Below, in pieces: positions 1-8,047 of a stretch of DNA of 64,000 nucleotides. The stretch lies in contig NZ_JARRIR010000008.1 of the NCBI RefSeq assembly GCF_029601685.1, positions 1 through 64,000 on the forward strand. Direction: 5' to 3'. The position numbers and the translations under genes were made by a program. Under the pieces are notes generated by a model. The model worked only from the letters and a program-made list of their open reading frames with translations, had not been told where the DNA came from and made no database searches. Numbering within the stretch: position 1 is the first letter of the stretch; each line of letters opens with the position of its first letter. This DNA comes from Metarhizobium sp017305935 (lineage in GTDB: Bacteria; Pseudomonadota; Alphaproteobacteria; Rhizobiales; Rhizobiaceae).

Positions 1-522
1 GATTTCCGGCCTGCCATGACGGGCAAGTGCCTCCTCCACCGCCTCGATGCAGAAGGCTGCTTCCATCGTGATCGACAACCGCCATGACAAGACCTTCCGG
101 CTGAACCAGTCCACGACGGCGCACAGATAGACAAATCCCCGCGCCATGGGGATGTAGGTCAGGTCCATTGCCCACACCTGATTGGGCCGGGTGACTGCCA
201 GCTTTCGTAGGAGGTAGGGATAAATTTTGTGCCCTGGCGCTGGTTTCGAGGTGTTCGGGCGGCGGTAGATCGCCTCGATGCCCATCTTCTTCATCAGCGT
301 GGCGACGTGTCGCCGCCCGGTCTCCAGACCTTCTCCTCTCAAGAGCCCTTGCAACATCCGACTTCCGGCAAAGGGGTAGTCGAGATGCAATTCGTCAATC
401 CGGCGCATAAGGGCCAGATCGCCGTCAGACACCGGAAAAGGCAGATAGTAGACGCTGCCACGGCTGAAGCCGAGAAGCTTCGCCTGGCGCACGACGGATA
501 GCTTGTGCTCGCGGTCGATCAT
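1..522 (-). CDS. IS3-family transposase OrfB, partial
   Basis: Minus-strand frame starting MIDREHKLSVVRQAKLLG at 522 and running off the window. The rve integrase core is visible: the first catalytic Asp is in QVWAMDLTYIPM and is followed by LCAVVDWFSRKVLSWRLS. The DDE Glu lies beyond the window. OrfB is the catalytic part that cuts and joins the IS ends. The C-terminal half is missing only because the window ends. Confidence 0.9.
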   Translation of the reverse strand, partial: MIDREHKLSVVRQAKLLGFSRGSVYYLPFPVSDGDLALMRRIDELHLDYPFAGSRMLQGLLRGEGLETGRRHVATLMKKMGIEAIYRRPNTSKPAPGHKIYPYLLRKLAVTRPNQVWAMDLTYIPMARGFVYLCAVVDWFSRKVLSWRLSITMEAAFCIEAVEEALARHGRPEI

Positions 523-851
523 TTCTTTCCGCCCAGCAATCCCGCCTTGCCGAGCGCACCGGATAAAAAATCGTTCTCCAGTGTCAGTTCGCCGATTTTC
601 GCGTGCAGCGTTTTGACATCGATGGTCGGACCCGACGGCTCCGCTTTCGTTTCATCGCCGAACACACCTGTCGCCCCCTCAAGGAGCTGGTCTTTCCATT
701 GCTTGATCTGGTTGGCGTGCACATCGAACTGCTGGGACAACTCCACCAGCGTCTGCTCACCTCGGATGGCGGCAAGTGCCACCTTCGCCTTGAAAGCCGG
801 GCTATGGTTCCGGCGCGGTCGTCTCGTCATGGTCTCTCCTGTTCCCGGCAT
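519..851 (-). CDS. IS3-family transposase OrfA
   Basis: A 110-residue protein with the N-terminal helix-turn-helix typical of IS3/IS911 OrfA (RRNHSPAFKAKVALAAI, then QFDVHANQIKQWK) and a C-terminal leucine-zipper-like stretch (LHAKIGELTLENDFLSGAL). In this family OrfA binds the IS ends and is fused to OrfB by a -1 frameshift. Its stop overlaps the OrfB start (ATGA, 519-522), and the overlap is A-rich (GGAAAGAAATGA), consistent with slippage or translational coupling. Confidence 0.9.
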   Translation of the reverse strand: MPGTGETMTRRPRRNHSPAFKAKVALAAIRGEQTLVELSQQFDVHANQIKQWKDQLLEGATGVFGDETKAEPSGPTIDVKTLHAKIGELTLENDFLSGALGKAGLLGGKK

Positions 852-889
852 CTAAGCCGAAGTCAGGCAGAAACTCCACTTATCCCCGC

Positions 890-1463
890 TGTGCAGATTT
901 CCCGAGCCAGCTCTGACCTAGATTCCGTTGTGCTTGAGCAAGTTCGAGACCAAGTACTCTCCCAAAATCGTTTGATTGAGCTCCTAACTCGGCTGCGCGA
1001 TAGGGAACTTATTGCAAGAGAACAGGAAAGTGCATTGGTGCCCCAACTCCGGGCGCGTATCACCGCTGCAGAAACAGCACTGAGCGGATTGTTCGCGGTC
1101 GCCAAGCAAGTACCATCGATTAGCGAGCAGCGCCCATATCAAGAAGACGTTGCCGCGGTATCTGTCGAGCTGAGGACTGCGAATCAGATGCTTGCTGATT
1201 TGCTTCGGCGTACTTACGATCACTCAGGCGGCATCACGCCGGAAGCCATTGATCTCTTTCGCAATGATATGATCGAGTTGCTTTTTGGGGAAAATCGAGC
1301 CACTGCGAAAATCTACCTCAGCACGATTGTGGCTGTAGTGATTGTTGGAAAAAACAACATCGATATCCAGGGGCACATATCTGACTTAGCCTTAGGGGTT
1401 GATCAGGCTAGGCAAAGCCAGCTCGATTTTTCTGTCTCAGGGGTTCGTAGATATGAACGCAGA
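890..1463 (+). pseudogene. Serine recombinase C-terminal remnant
   Basis: In-frame plus-strand coding resembling the coiled-coil C-terminal part of large serine recombinases, with segments such as LDSVVLEQVRDQVLSQNRLI, LLTRLRDRELIAREQE and MIELLFGENRATAKIYLS. The catalytic N-terminal domain and the zinc-binding region are missing, and the IS3 element abuts the break. The frame has no stop before the tRNA and reads antisense through it, giving the well-known artefact WDSNPRYGLPHAGFQ. I read this as the relic of an earlier element that used the 3' side of the same tRNA-Ser. Confidence 0.65.
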
Positions 1464-1553
1464 TGGCGGAAGAGGTGGGATTCGAACCCACGGTACGGTC
1501 TCCCGCACGCCGGTTTTCAAGACCGGTTCCTTAAACCACTCGGACACTCTTCC
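1464..1553 (-). tRNA. tRNA-Ser (UGA)
   Basis: A 90-nt class II tRNA on the minus strand. The 7-bp acceptor stem pairs GGAAGAG with CTCTTCC, the discriminator is G and CCA is encoded. The anticodon stem is CCGGT/ACCGG around the loop CTTGAAA (anticodon TGA). A long variable arm and the T-loop GGTTCGAATCC are present. The 5' half, from the anticodon loop to the 5' end, lies inside the prophage attachment repeat and is therefore probably supplied by the integrated element. Confidence 0.95.
1515..1553. repeat. attL, 39-bp direct repeat in tRNA-Ser
   Basis: Identical to 30598-30636. It runs from the tRNA-Ser anticodon loop to its 5' end, and sequence identity stops at the first tRNA base. These two copies bound the integrase-carrying element and are its attachment repeats. 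Confidence 0.9.
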
Positions 1554-1608
1554 ATGCGATTGATTTGGTTTGCTTTTCCGGGTTATCCGGTAGGCGAGAA
1601 ATCAGCGT

Positions 1609-1630
1609 TTGCTACCGATTTGCTACCCAA
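1609..1630. repeat. Putative integrase arm site, left
   Basis: Two GCTACC half-repeats 10 bp apart, in the pattern TTGCTACC-N5-GCTACCCAA. The same pattern recurs in the same orientation at 30459-30480, near the other end of the element. Position next to int and near the att core fits arm-type binding sites of tyrosine integrases. Confidence 0.5.
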
Positions 1631-2785
1631 TCATTCAACGGCTGGTTTTTTAGCAGCTTTGATTGCCGCGTCAACCTGTTCGGCTGCATTAGCCTGCATC
1701 CCCGGCATAACGTGAGAATAGAGGTCGAGAGTAATACCGACTGTCGAGTGCCCGAGGCGTTCGCTGGCAATCTTGGGATGGACGCCGGCCGCCAGGAGCT
1801 GCGTGGCGTGCGAGTGCCGCAGGTCGTGGAAACGGATATGGGGCAGGGAGGTCTTGCTGATGAGCCGGGTCCACTCGTGGGTCAACGAAGTGGGCTTCAG
1901 CGGGCGTCCATCGATCTGCGCGACAACGAAGGCATTTTCATCCGGCCGGATGCCAAGCTTCAGTTGCTCCTCACCTTGATTCGCCCGGTGCTTTCTGAGT
2001 TCTGCAACTACAGTCGTGGATAATGCGACCGTCCGCGACTTGCCCGACTTCGGCTCTTTGTAACGAACCTCCCTCCCGACCTGCTCAGCGCTGTATCGCA
2101 CCGAAATGCTCGCAGCGGCCAAATCGACGTCCCGCCAGCGCAAGGCAAGGATTTCCCCTCGGCGAAGGCCGCATAGCGAGGCCAGGAGAGCAGGGACGAA
2201 CATTCGGGTGTCCCGCAGTTCGTCGAGCATCTGGCCCATCTGCAATGCGCCATAAGCCTCCATCGACGCACGCTCGACCTTAGGCGGTCGCGTCGCTGCT
2301 ACCGGGTTCTTCTTGAGCAAATCCCATTTTACGGCCTGATCCATCGCCGTCAGCATCACGCGGCGGCAATGATGCACGGTGCGCGGAGAGAGGCCGCCCT
2401 TGCCGTTCCGTTTCCCGCTTTCGAGAAGCTGGCCCCATGTAGCATCGATCCGCGCCGCCGACAGCTTGTTGAGGGTAACGCTGCCGAGGATCGGCGCGAC
2501 GTTCTTCAGGAGAAGTTCCTCATACCGCTGGTGGGTTTTAGGGGAGACATTGGCTTTCTCGTGCTTAAGCCAGTGCTCGAAATATTCGCGGACTGTCGTC
2601 TTTGCCGGCTCTACATAGCTGCCGCCGTCGAGTTCCGCGATTAGCCTGGCGCATTCGACTTGCGCTTGCCGCTTTGTGCCGTGGAATGTGTGCCACTTCC
2701 GGCGGCGCCTGCCGGTCTCAGGATTCGGTACATCAAGGATGATAGCCCACTTGCCGGGACTGCGCTCGCGGATGTGTCCTTTCAT
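1631..2785 (-). CDS. int: Phage tyrosine integrase
   Basis: A 384-residue site-specific recombinase that would integrate and excise the element at tRNA-Ser. Residues 1-60 form an Arm/AP2-like DNA-binding region, about 62-165 the core-binding (SAM-like) domain, and 175-360 the catalytic domain. Active-site residues are visible: R208 in CGLRRGE, H320 and R323 in HDLRHSHATQ, H346 in RLGHS, and the nucleophile Y356 in DLYSHV. It reads away from the element interior, toward the tRNA, and its start overlaps the upstream RHH gene by 4 bp, so the two are co-translated. The full family length is present, so it is probably active. Confidence 0.95.
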   Translation of the reverse strand: MKGHIRERSPGKWAIILDVPNPETGRRRRKWHTFHGTKRQAQVECARLIAELDGGSYVEPAKTTVREYFEHWLKHEKANVSPKTHQRYEELLLKNVAPILGSVTLNKLSAARIDATWGQLLESGKRNGKGGLSPRTVHHCRRVMLTAMDQAVKWDLLKKNPVAATRPPKVERASMEAYGALQMGQMLDELRDTRMFVPALLASLCGLRRGEILALRWRDVDLAAASISVRYSAEQVGREVRYKEPKSGKSRTVALSTTVVAELRKHRANQGEEQLKLGIRPDENAFVVAQIDGRPLKPTSLTHEWTRLISKTSLPHIRFHDLRHSHATQLLAAGVHPKIASERLGHSTVGITLDLYSHVMPGMQANAAEQVDAAIKAAKKPAVE

Positions 2786-3270
2786 TCAGTCCCCTCCGTG
2801 TTTTTCTTTAGCAGAAGGTCATCGTCCATAATCGGGTTTAGGTGCCTAAGCTCTTCAATCTTGCTGTTCCAAACTTCGTTTCTGATGTGCTTCGCCGCGG
2901 CTAGCGCTTCCTCCATGTCCCCGCTTTCTCGGAGCACCGCGGCAACCCGCGTCACCGTCAGAACATCAAGCCAAGCAAACATCAAAGCACGGTAGACGAC
3001 TTTACCTCCCCGACTTTCAAAATCGCCGTCTTGAAGGTGCTCGATGTATGTGGTGAGCGCATCATCGATGCTGACTTCCGATTGTTTGATCCAGTCGTCC
3101 GTTGCCATCCCGATTTTCGCGAGGCGACGGATTGCATCGGACCTAGTGGCTATTCTGTTGGCGAACCGCCAATCGTCAATTCCTTGAAGCTCCTCGTCTG
3201 ACATCATTATCGGAACTCGATTTTCTCTCGGTTTGACCACGACCGCACACCTTTCAGCACATCTTAGCAT
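2782..3270 (-). CDS. Ribbon-helix-helix protein upstream of int
   Basis: Up to 162 residues. The segment RVPIMMSDEELQGIDDWRFA followed by ATRSDAIRRLAKIG looks like an RHH/MetJ-Arc DNA-binding domain of a type seen in rhizobial phages. The rest is mostly helical and acidic. The gene sits directly before int with an ATGA overlap, so it probably regulates integration or acts as a directionality factor (inference). An internal GTG about ten codons in, preceded by GAAAGG, is an alternative start. Confidence 0.65.
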   Translation of the reverse strand: MLRCAERCAVVVKPRENRVPIMMSDEELQGIDDWRFANRIATRSDAIRRLAKIGMATDDWIKQSEVSIDDALTTYIEHLQDGDFESRGGKVVYRALMFAWLDVLTVTRVAAVLRESGDMEEALAAAKHIRNEVWNSKIEELRHLNPIMDDDLLLKKNTEGTE

Positions 3271-3385
3271 CTTCCTTAAAAAATCGGCACAAAAAGCACA
3301 AGCAGGCTTGATCTAAAACACGGTATCGTTAAATATAAAAAAACGGCACAACAAGCGCCGTAAGTGCTGATTTTTGGAGAAGCTG
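3271..3385. promoter_or_regulatory. Divergent early promoter/operator region
   Basis: An AT-rich gap between the leftward RHH-int pair and the rightward early operon. It holds two direct repeats of CGGCACAAMAAGC (3285-3297 and 3344-3356) and a partial inverted copy (GCCGTAAGTGCTG). Repeats between divergent phage operons are typical operators, but the binding protein is unknown. Confidence 0.45.
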
Positions 3386-3592
3386 ATGACGCTCGAAGAA
3401 GCCCTCTCACGACCCACAATTCCGGTACCTGAGGCTGGTAAGTTGTTTTTTGGCCTTGGCAGAAACGCGGCGTATGAGGCTGCGAAACGTGGGGATTTCC
3501 AAACCATCAAAGTCGGCGGCAAGGTTGTCGTGCCCGTCGTGCCGCTTGCGGCGATGCTTGGATTGCAGGCAACAGTTGGGAAGGCGGCATGA
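3386..3592 (+). CDS. Small excisionase-like DNA-binding protein
   Basis: 68 residues starting MTLEEALSRPTIPVPEAG. The pattern PEAGKLFFGLGRNAAYEAAKRGDFQTIKVGGKVVVPV matches the MerR/Xis-type winged helix used by excisionases and AlpA proteins. The ATG at 3386 is preferred over a TTG at 3374 because GGAGA lies 6 nt upstream of it. It is the first gene of the rightward operon and overlaps the next gene by 4 bp. It is a candidate excisionase or early regulator. Confidence 0.65.
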   Translation: MTLEEALSRPTIPVPEAGKLFFGLGRNAAYEAAKRGDFQTIKVGGKVVVPVVPLAAMLGLQATVGKAA

Positions 3593-3825
3593 TTCAGGTC
3601 GTCAAAGTCGATTGGAGCAGCAAAGACGTCACGGGTGAAGACTATAGCGTCCATGCCGTGCCGGAGGCAGTGGTCCGTGGCTTCATGATCAACGTTCCGA
3701 CGCTCATCCAATACCCGAATGGGAAGATTAAGACGGGCAATCAGGTCAAAGTCACACCTGCCGGCCTCGATTATCTCAAGCGACAGATGCCAGTCGAGAT
3801 GCGCGCGCCAGAGGGCCAAGCATGA
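3589..3825 (+). CDS. Hypothetical phage protein
   Basis: 78 residues starting MIQVVKVDWSSKD. There are no recognised domains, signal peptide or membrane segment. It is probably a small beta-rich cytoplasmic protein. It is linked to its neighbours by ATGA overlaps on both sides, which is the main support for its being real. Confidence 0.6.
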   Translation: MIQVVKVDWSSKDVTGEDYSVHAVPEAVVRGFMINVPTLIQYPNGKIKTGNQVKVTPAGLDYLKRQMPVEMRAPEGQA

Positions 3826-3995
3826 GGGCAGGGGTCGACGCGGGGTTTTGGAGCCGTTGCCAGCAGCATCAAGCAAGTGAGGCCCGGCCGCGCTGGCGGG
3901 CGCGTTACCGGGCGCAAGACGTGCGACAATTCAACAAGGATGCCACCAAGATATCCACCACGGGGTCAGATATCAACGTGGGTCCGCATTCCTAG
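3822..3995 (+). CDS. Hypothetical short protein
   Basis: 57 codons from an ATG that overlaps the preceding stop (ATGA) to TAG at 3993. The product is Arg-rich in its first half. No homology is recognised. Support is the translational coupling and the fact that it fills the gap in an otherwise gapless operon. Confidence 0.4.
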   Translation: MRAGVDAGFWSRCQQHQASEARPRWRARYRAQDVRQFNKDATKISTTGSDINVGPHS

Positions 3996-4007
3996 ACGAG
4001 GTAGGCA

Positions 4008-4301
4008 ATGCGTAAGACCGATTTCCTCAAGTTCCGTATCGCTCATGAAGATCATGAACGGGTTGTTTCTGGCCGGCAGGCTTGGTGCCTCCGCCAACTA
4101 CTGAAGGCAGGAGAGCGCGGGTTCACCACTGTAGACGATCCGGCCCCCCGCACATCCGACTATGTACATAGCCTGCGAAAGGCCGGGCTTAATATCACGA
4201 CGACACGCGAACGCCACACAGGCCAGTATCCGGGCCAGCACGGGCGGTATCGGCTCGTGGACGAGATCATTGTACTTCACGACCCGGAGGCGCGCCATTG
4301 A
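4008..4301 (+). CDS. Winged-helix domain protein
   Basis: 97 residues starting MRKTDFLKFRIAHEDHER. The core from about 25 to 85 (RQAWCLRQLLKAGERGFT, then RTSDYVHSLRKAGLNITT and GRYRLVDEI) follows the helix-turn-helix plus wing pattern of small phage winged-helix proteins. It precedes the primase gene and may be an accessory replication or regulatory factor; this role is inferred. Confidence 0.6.
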   Translation: MRKTDFLKFRIAHEDHERVVSGRQAWCLRQLLKAGERGFTTVDDPAPRTSDYVHSLRKAGLNITTTRERHTGQYPGQHGRYRLVDEIIVLHDPEARH

Positions 4302-4492
4302 GCGAAACCACGTCTCCGTCCCTGCAGAGCGCCGTGGTCGCAGAGGCCGCTTCTTGGCTCGCTGATCAGAAGGAGCCGCCCCACGCCGCGGTTCCCGCTC
4401 TTAAACAGCGCTTCGGCCTCAGCGCCGTCCAAGCCTGCGAGGCGATCAAATTAGCATCGATTGCGCGCCAGCACGGAACGGAAAAGGGCTAA
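4298..4492 (+). CDS. Hypothetical small helical protein
   Basis: 64 residues from a TTG overlapping the preceding stop (TTGA). The sequence LKQRFGLSAVQACEAIKLA resembles a short helix-turn-helix stretch. Ala-rich and helical. Function unknown. Confidence 0.5.
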   Translation: MSETTSPSLQSAVVAEAASWLADQKEPPHAAVPALKQRFGLSAVQACEAIKLASIARQHGTEKG

Positions 4493-4526
4493 CTTTCCAT
4501 GGTAGCTTCCGAAGCCCTAGAAGTGA

Positions 4527-5723
4527 TTGGCGATAGCATTGCGGCCGACTCCGACCTCGGGCCGATGCATCACCCCAAACTCTCAGACGTCCTTACCGGC
4601 GAAATGTCTCGCCTTCATAAACGCGGGCTTTTGGCTGGTGCCGTTGGGACTTAACCGGAAACCGCTGGTGCTCCTGACGAAGAAGGACGGGACGCCCACT
4701 CGTCGCCTTCCTCTGTCTGCGGTGATAGAGAAGATGGCTGGTGCCGGCAGCTCGAACTATGGCATCCGACTACCTGGCCTTCTCGTCGTGGATATCGACA
4801 CTGATACGCCAGAGGCCCACGCATATGTCGAACGGCGGTTCGGGGCTTCGTCGGTGCAGGTGAAAAGCCCAAAGGGTGTACATCACTACTACAGGTTCTC
4901 CGGCCGACGTCCGAAAAACGTCAAGCTCCCTGGGATCGTGATTGATTTCAAGCTGGGGTGCCAGGAGCACATCGCGGGTCCATTCGCGGAGCGTGAAGAT
5001 GGTGGCCAATATCTGCCTTTAAGGGGCCGCCTGACAAACGCGAACGCCCTACCGGTATTCGAAGATAAAGAGCCCACAGCCGTTGCCGCGCCGACCGCCG
5101 TCCGGGTGTCCTTAGAAAACGCCGAGCGACAAGAACGCATCCCCACAGGCGCACGCAACAACATGCTGTGCAAGGCTGCAATCCGATTTGTGTCCGTTTC
5201 GGATACAAAGGACGAGCTTCTTGCTGATCTGCTTCAGTACCGTAACATCCATTTCGAAGAGCCCTCTTCAGTGTCAGATGCCGAGGTGGCGGCGGTCGCC
5301 GATTGGGCATTCCAACTGATGCTCGACGGCAAGGTTTACCAAGGGAGGAAATCGGGCGTGCTGATCCCCAGAGAGTCCATTGATAAGCTGGCGGCTCGTG
5401 GCGAGGGCACCGCGTTGCTGCTCTATTCAATCATTCAGGCCGACCTTGGGCACAAGCCGAACTATGAGTTCTCCATCGTCCCCGATGCCCTCAAGAAATC
5501 GGGAAAACTCAAAGCAGGTCGTCGGCAAATCTACGAAGCTATCGACATCCTCGTCGACGAAAAGCTGATCGATGTGTCGTTCTATTCGAGCATTCCGAAA
5601 GTCCCCCATCGCTACAGGCTACCAGGGGGGGGAGAGGAGAGAGGGTTTAATACTTACATTGATATCCCAATCGGACACAAAGGGATCACGGTCTATGAAG
5701 GTGAAGTCGATGCGTCAGCTTGA
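4527..5723 (+). CDS. Bifunctional DNA primase/polymerase (Prim-Pol)
   Basis: 398 residues with an N-terminal AEP primase-polymerase domain (about 25-190). Visible motifs are the catalytic metal-binding DxD in LLVVDIDTDTPEA, VKSPKGVHHYYRF, and FKLGCQEHIAGPFA. The C-terminal part (about 210-400) has helical DNA-binding character and may load on the origin or primer. No helicase motif is present in the same protein, unlike many phage primase-helicases. Start is a TTG; a short overlapping frame from ATG 4499 ends at a stop in another frame. It probably primes element replication. Confidence 0.8.
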   Translation: MAIALRPTPTSGRCITPNSQTSLPAKCLAFINAGFWLVPLGLNRKPLVLLTKKDGTPTRRLPLSAVIEKMAGAGSSNYGIRLPGLLVVDIDTDTPEAHAYVERRFGASSVQVKSPKGVHHYYRFSGRRPKNVKLPGIVIDFKLGCQEHIAGPFAEREDGGQYLPLRGRLTNANALPVFEDKEPTAVAAPTAVRVSLENAERQERIPTGARNNMLCKAAIRFVSVSDTKDELLADLLQYRNIHFEEPSSVSDAEVAAVADWAFQLMLDGKVYQGRKSGVLIPRESIDKLAARGEGTALLLYSIIQADLGHKPNYEFSIVPDALKKSGKLKAGRRQIYEAIDILVDEKLIDVSFYSSIPKVPHRYRLPGGGEERGFNTYIDIPIGHKGITVYEGEVDASA

Positions 5724-5892
5724 TCTCTTCGAATGGGCGAAAAGCCGCCCGACTGCGAAAATCCTCGATTGGAACCAGCCATTCGCAAAGCGTGTGATGG
5801 CACGCCTTCACGAGTTCGATGACGACTTCCCCAAGCCCTATTACCCGGAAAGCGTGGTGTCGTTCCCGGAGCGAAAGCGAGGTGTCGCATGA
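5710..5892 (+). CDS. Hypothetical small protein
   Basis: 60 residues (MRQLDLFEWAKSRPTAKILD). It overlaps the 3' end of the Prim-Pol gene and is linked by ATGA to the next gene. An in-frame ATG at 5695 is an alternative start, but GAAGGTGA sits well placed for 5710. No domain recognised. Confidence 0.5.
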   Translation: MRQLDLFEWAKSRPTAKILDWNQPFAKRVMARLHEFDDDFPKPYYPESVVSFPERKRGVA

Positions 5893-6086
5893 TCGTGAGG
5901 CCGAAACCCGATGCCACATGGGGCATCTATCGCGAGCCACACGGTAAGGTCGCCATCGCTGGGACTTGTGCGACGAAAGCCGAGGCTTGGCGGTGGATCA
6001 ACCAGCGCAACGGTTCCCCGAAATCGAAGTCCGAACACAGGGCCGAACGGCTGTTCGGAAAGCGCGCCGAAGGACAACACCAATGA
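5889..6086 (+). CDS. Hypothetical small protein
   Basis: 65 residues (MIVRPKPDATWGIYREPHGK). The WGIYREPHGKVAIAGTC pattern suggests a small beta-hairpin fold, followed by a basic tail. Overlaps both neighbours by 4 bp. Confidence 0.5.
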   Translation: MIVRPKPDATWGIYREPHGKVAIAGTCATKAEAWRWINQRNGSPKSKSEHRAERLFGKRAEGQHQ

Positions 6087-6574
6087 CCGACAAAATCGAA
6101 AAGCTCGCGACCGCGCTCTACGAGGCGTCTGGCGAATTCGACTGGATCGATGCCGCCGACCAGGCCAAAGAGGATATGCGCCGCCGGGCGGCCGAACTCC
6201 TGCGGGAGATGGGACTTGATGACCGGCCCGCTAACCTGCCGGCCGTTGCCGTCGCCAACGAAGGCATTTCCGATAGGGCGCTCATCCGCGAAATTGCCAT
6301 GGACATCGGCAAGTCCACCGTCGAATTCCTTGAGGTGATGTATCCAGCGTCGCTGGAGGCCGTAGCAAAGATTGCCCGGCTTGGTATCCGCAACCATATC
6401 CACAACGAGATCATGTCGGCGCTCGACACGACCGACGCCGAGGCGATCCGAGCCCGGCTCTCAGAACGAAAACGCGACCGTCGCCGCCGGCTGGCTATCT
6501 ATCGGCGTATCAGGGCCGAGGATAGGCATGGGCGGCGAAACGCTGCCGCCGAAACCATTGGAGGTGAAGCATGA
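6083..6574 (+). CDS. Hypothetical helical protein
   Basis: 163 residues starting MTDKIEKLATALYEASGEFD at an ATG overlapping the previous stop. Largely alpha-helical with a strongly basic C-terminal region (ERKRDRRRRLAIYRRIRAED) that could bind nucleic acid. Same-frame codons upstream were rejected as a start because the overlap start matches the operon style. Confidence 0.55.
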   Translation: MTDKIEKLATALYEASGEFDWIDAADQAKEDMRRRAAELLREMGLDDRPANLPAVAVANEGISDRALIREIAMDIGKSTVEFLEVMYPASLEAVAKIARLGIRNHIHNEIMSALDTTDAEAIRARLSERKRDRRRRLAIYRRIRAEDRHGRRNAAAETIGGEA

Positions 6575-6858
6575 ACGCATCGGCGCAAGCTTCTATTGCG
6601 GTGTTCCCGACCGCCAGCCGAACCGGCAGGATCCGGGAAGTTGCGCGAAACCTCCTCGACCTCCCGGCCGACCCCCAATCGGATAGCTATCGCTGCCAGG
6701 TAACGCGCGGGATCGAGGCGCAATTGTCACGGATCGGGATGCCGGCCGACCAGCAACGCGACGAGGTGACCACGTTCTGGCAGGCGGTGCGCGACGAGAT
6801 GGGCCGACAGGTTATCGACCGGCTCAAGGGCGAGATTGATCCGAAGGGGGCGGCATGA
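6571..6858 (+). CDS. DUF6074-like phage protein
   Basis: 95 residues. The pattern IAVFPTASRTGRIREVARNL followed by a Cys/Gln-rich helix resembles small proteins of the DUF6074 type found in rhizobial prophages (from memory). Function unknown. Overlaps both neighbours (ATGA). Confidence 0.5.
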   Translation: MNASAQASIAVFPTASRTGRIREVARNLLDLPADPQSDSYRCQVTRGIEAQLSRIGMPADQQRDEVTTFWQAVRDEMGRQVIDRLKGEIDPKGAA

Positions 6859-7154
6859 CCTGGGGCTTTTCGTTCAAAAACTATCGAGCCTTGTTCGAGG
6901 TGGAGCAGCAGCGCCACGCCGACGAGAGGCAGCGCGCCGACCACTGGCAGGCCAGAGCCTTGGAGGAAAGCGCCCGCGCTAATCGAGCCGAAGCGGAGGT
7001 GACACGCCTCAGAGAATGGCCGACGCTCTTTTGCTCGTTCTGTGACAAGAGCCAGCACCAAGTCAAAAGGCTGATCGCCGGCCAGGCTCGTGTCTTCATC
7101 TGCGACGAATGCGCCTGCCTAGCGGCTGATATCGTCAAGGAGGCCACCCGTTGA
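6855..7154 (+). CDS. Coiled-coil protein with ClpX-type zinc finger
   Basis: 99 residues. Residues about 10-55 are a charged coiled coil. Residues about 58-95 carry CSFCDKS, then RLIAGQARVFICDECACLA: the four-cysteine zf-C4 of ClpX (two CxxC pairs). In ClpX this finger dimerises and docks substrates or adaptors such as SspB. Here there is no AAA+ domain, so the protein could act as an adaptor or decoy for host ClpXP. That role is inference. Confidence 0.65.
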   Translation: MTWGFSFKNYRALFEVEQQRHADERQRADHWQARALEESARANRAEAEVTRLREWPTLFCSFCDKSQHQVKRLIAGQARVFICDECACLAADIVKEATR

Positions 7155-7330
7155 TCCTGCTCGACCTCATCAAGCTTAGGCTCCGTCTTCGCTCGCAGCG
7201 CCGCCAAGATGCCTTCCGCCATCAAATCGCGGCAAGGGAGCGCGCCGCCTTCAAAAACGCGCGTGCTGGCCTCCTACGGGGCGAGGAATCCACATCAAAA
7301 TCACAAGCAGGGAAGGACGACCGCCGATGA
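7151..7330 (+). CDS. Hypothetical short basic protein
   Basis: 59 codons from a TTG that overlaps the upstream stop (TTGA) to TGA at 7328, where ATGA links it to the next gene. The product is very Arg-rich (LRLRLRSQRRQDAFRHQIA). Support is only its perfect fit in a gapless operon. Confidence 0.4.
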   Translation: MILLDLIKLRLRLRSQRRQDAFRHQIAARERAAFKNARAGLLRGEESTSKSQAGKDDRR

Positions 7331-8037
7331 AGGAAGAAATGAAACGCCTGTTCGAAGACTGCTCGTCGGTAACAGAAGCCTGCGAAATTCATATCGAGGC
7401 GGCAAGAGAGGGATTTGCGAACACATGGCCTGCACAGGAACAGTGGGATGGTGAATTGCCGTACCGCTCCCTAGATGAAGCAATTGCGGACATGCGTGCC
7501 ACCTTTGACCGGTGCATTTCTTTCGGCCGGGCATATGGCGACATGCTATCCCAGCGCGCCGACATAGCTTCGATTTCGGATGACGAGATTTTCCGGGTGC
7601 TGACCGGGCTGCTTTCCAGCGATATGCCAGAACTGGAAGCGGCTCAGATGCCAGAGGAAACCGCCCATCTGGCGCGCACCATCGTTCGCATGGCCCTCAA
7701 TGAACGGCTTGCCGAAATTCGACTTGAGGCCATCGCTCGAAGAACGCCAGCGCGCGCTTGGTGGAAGAACTCCGACGATCCTATAGGCGATGCTGGTCGT
7801 CTTCTTGGCGAGATGCAGGCCTTGCGCGCACCTCACCGCGTTGATGTTTTCAGCGACGAGAAAATGTTGCAAAGCGTGAAGGACGAGGCCGCCGATTTGT
7901 TGCCTGAGTTACGCAAGATGAATGTCGAAGCTGCAGAAAGCCTCCTAGAGGTCGTCCTTGGCATCGCAGCGGGCCGGTTGGCGGAAATTCGAGCCTCTCA
8001 CACGCCATCCGCATCTAGCAATAAGCGGCCCAACTGA
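7327..8037 (+). CDS. Hypothetical protein
   Basis: 236 residues starting MKEEMKRLFEDCSSVTEACE. Acidic and mostly helical, with no signal peptide or membrane segment. No family recognised. The last gene directly overlapping in this run of early genes before a 10-bp gap. Confidence 0.55.
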   Translation: MKEEMKRLFEDCSSVTEACEIHIEAAREGFANTWPAQEQWDGELPYRSLDEAIADMRATFDRCISFGRAYGDMLSQRADIASISDDEIFRVLTGLLSSDMPELEAAQMPEETAHLARTIVRMALNERLAEIRLEAIARRTPARAWWKNSDDPIGDAGRLLGEMQALRAPHRVDVFSDEKMLQSVKDEAADLLPELRKMNVEAAESLLEVVLGIAAGRLAEIRASHTPSASSNKRPN

Positions 8038-8047
8038 AGGGCGGCCG

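Larger units (their letters stand above)
1..880 (-). mobile_element. IS3-family insertion sequence, partial
   Basis: Two overlapping minus-strand reading frames with the classic orfA/orfB layout of IS3-family elements. The left end is cut by the window edge. The right end lies roughly at 860-890, where recognisable serine-recombinase coding starts on the other strand. I could not define a terminal inverted repeat because the other end is missing. The element appears to have truncated the recombinase remnant at 890-1463. Confidence 0.8.

Noticed and set aside
603..1715. A 370-codon plus-strand frame
   Set aside because: It joins antisense of IS3 orfA, a true serine-recombinase remnant and antisense of tRNA-Ser (the WDSNPRYG artefact). 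Only the part from about 890 to 1463 has coding character.
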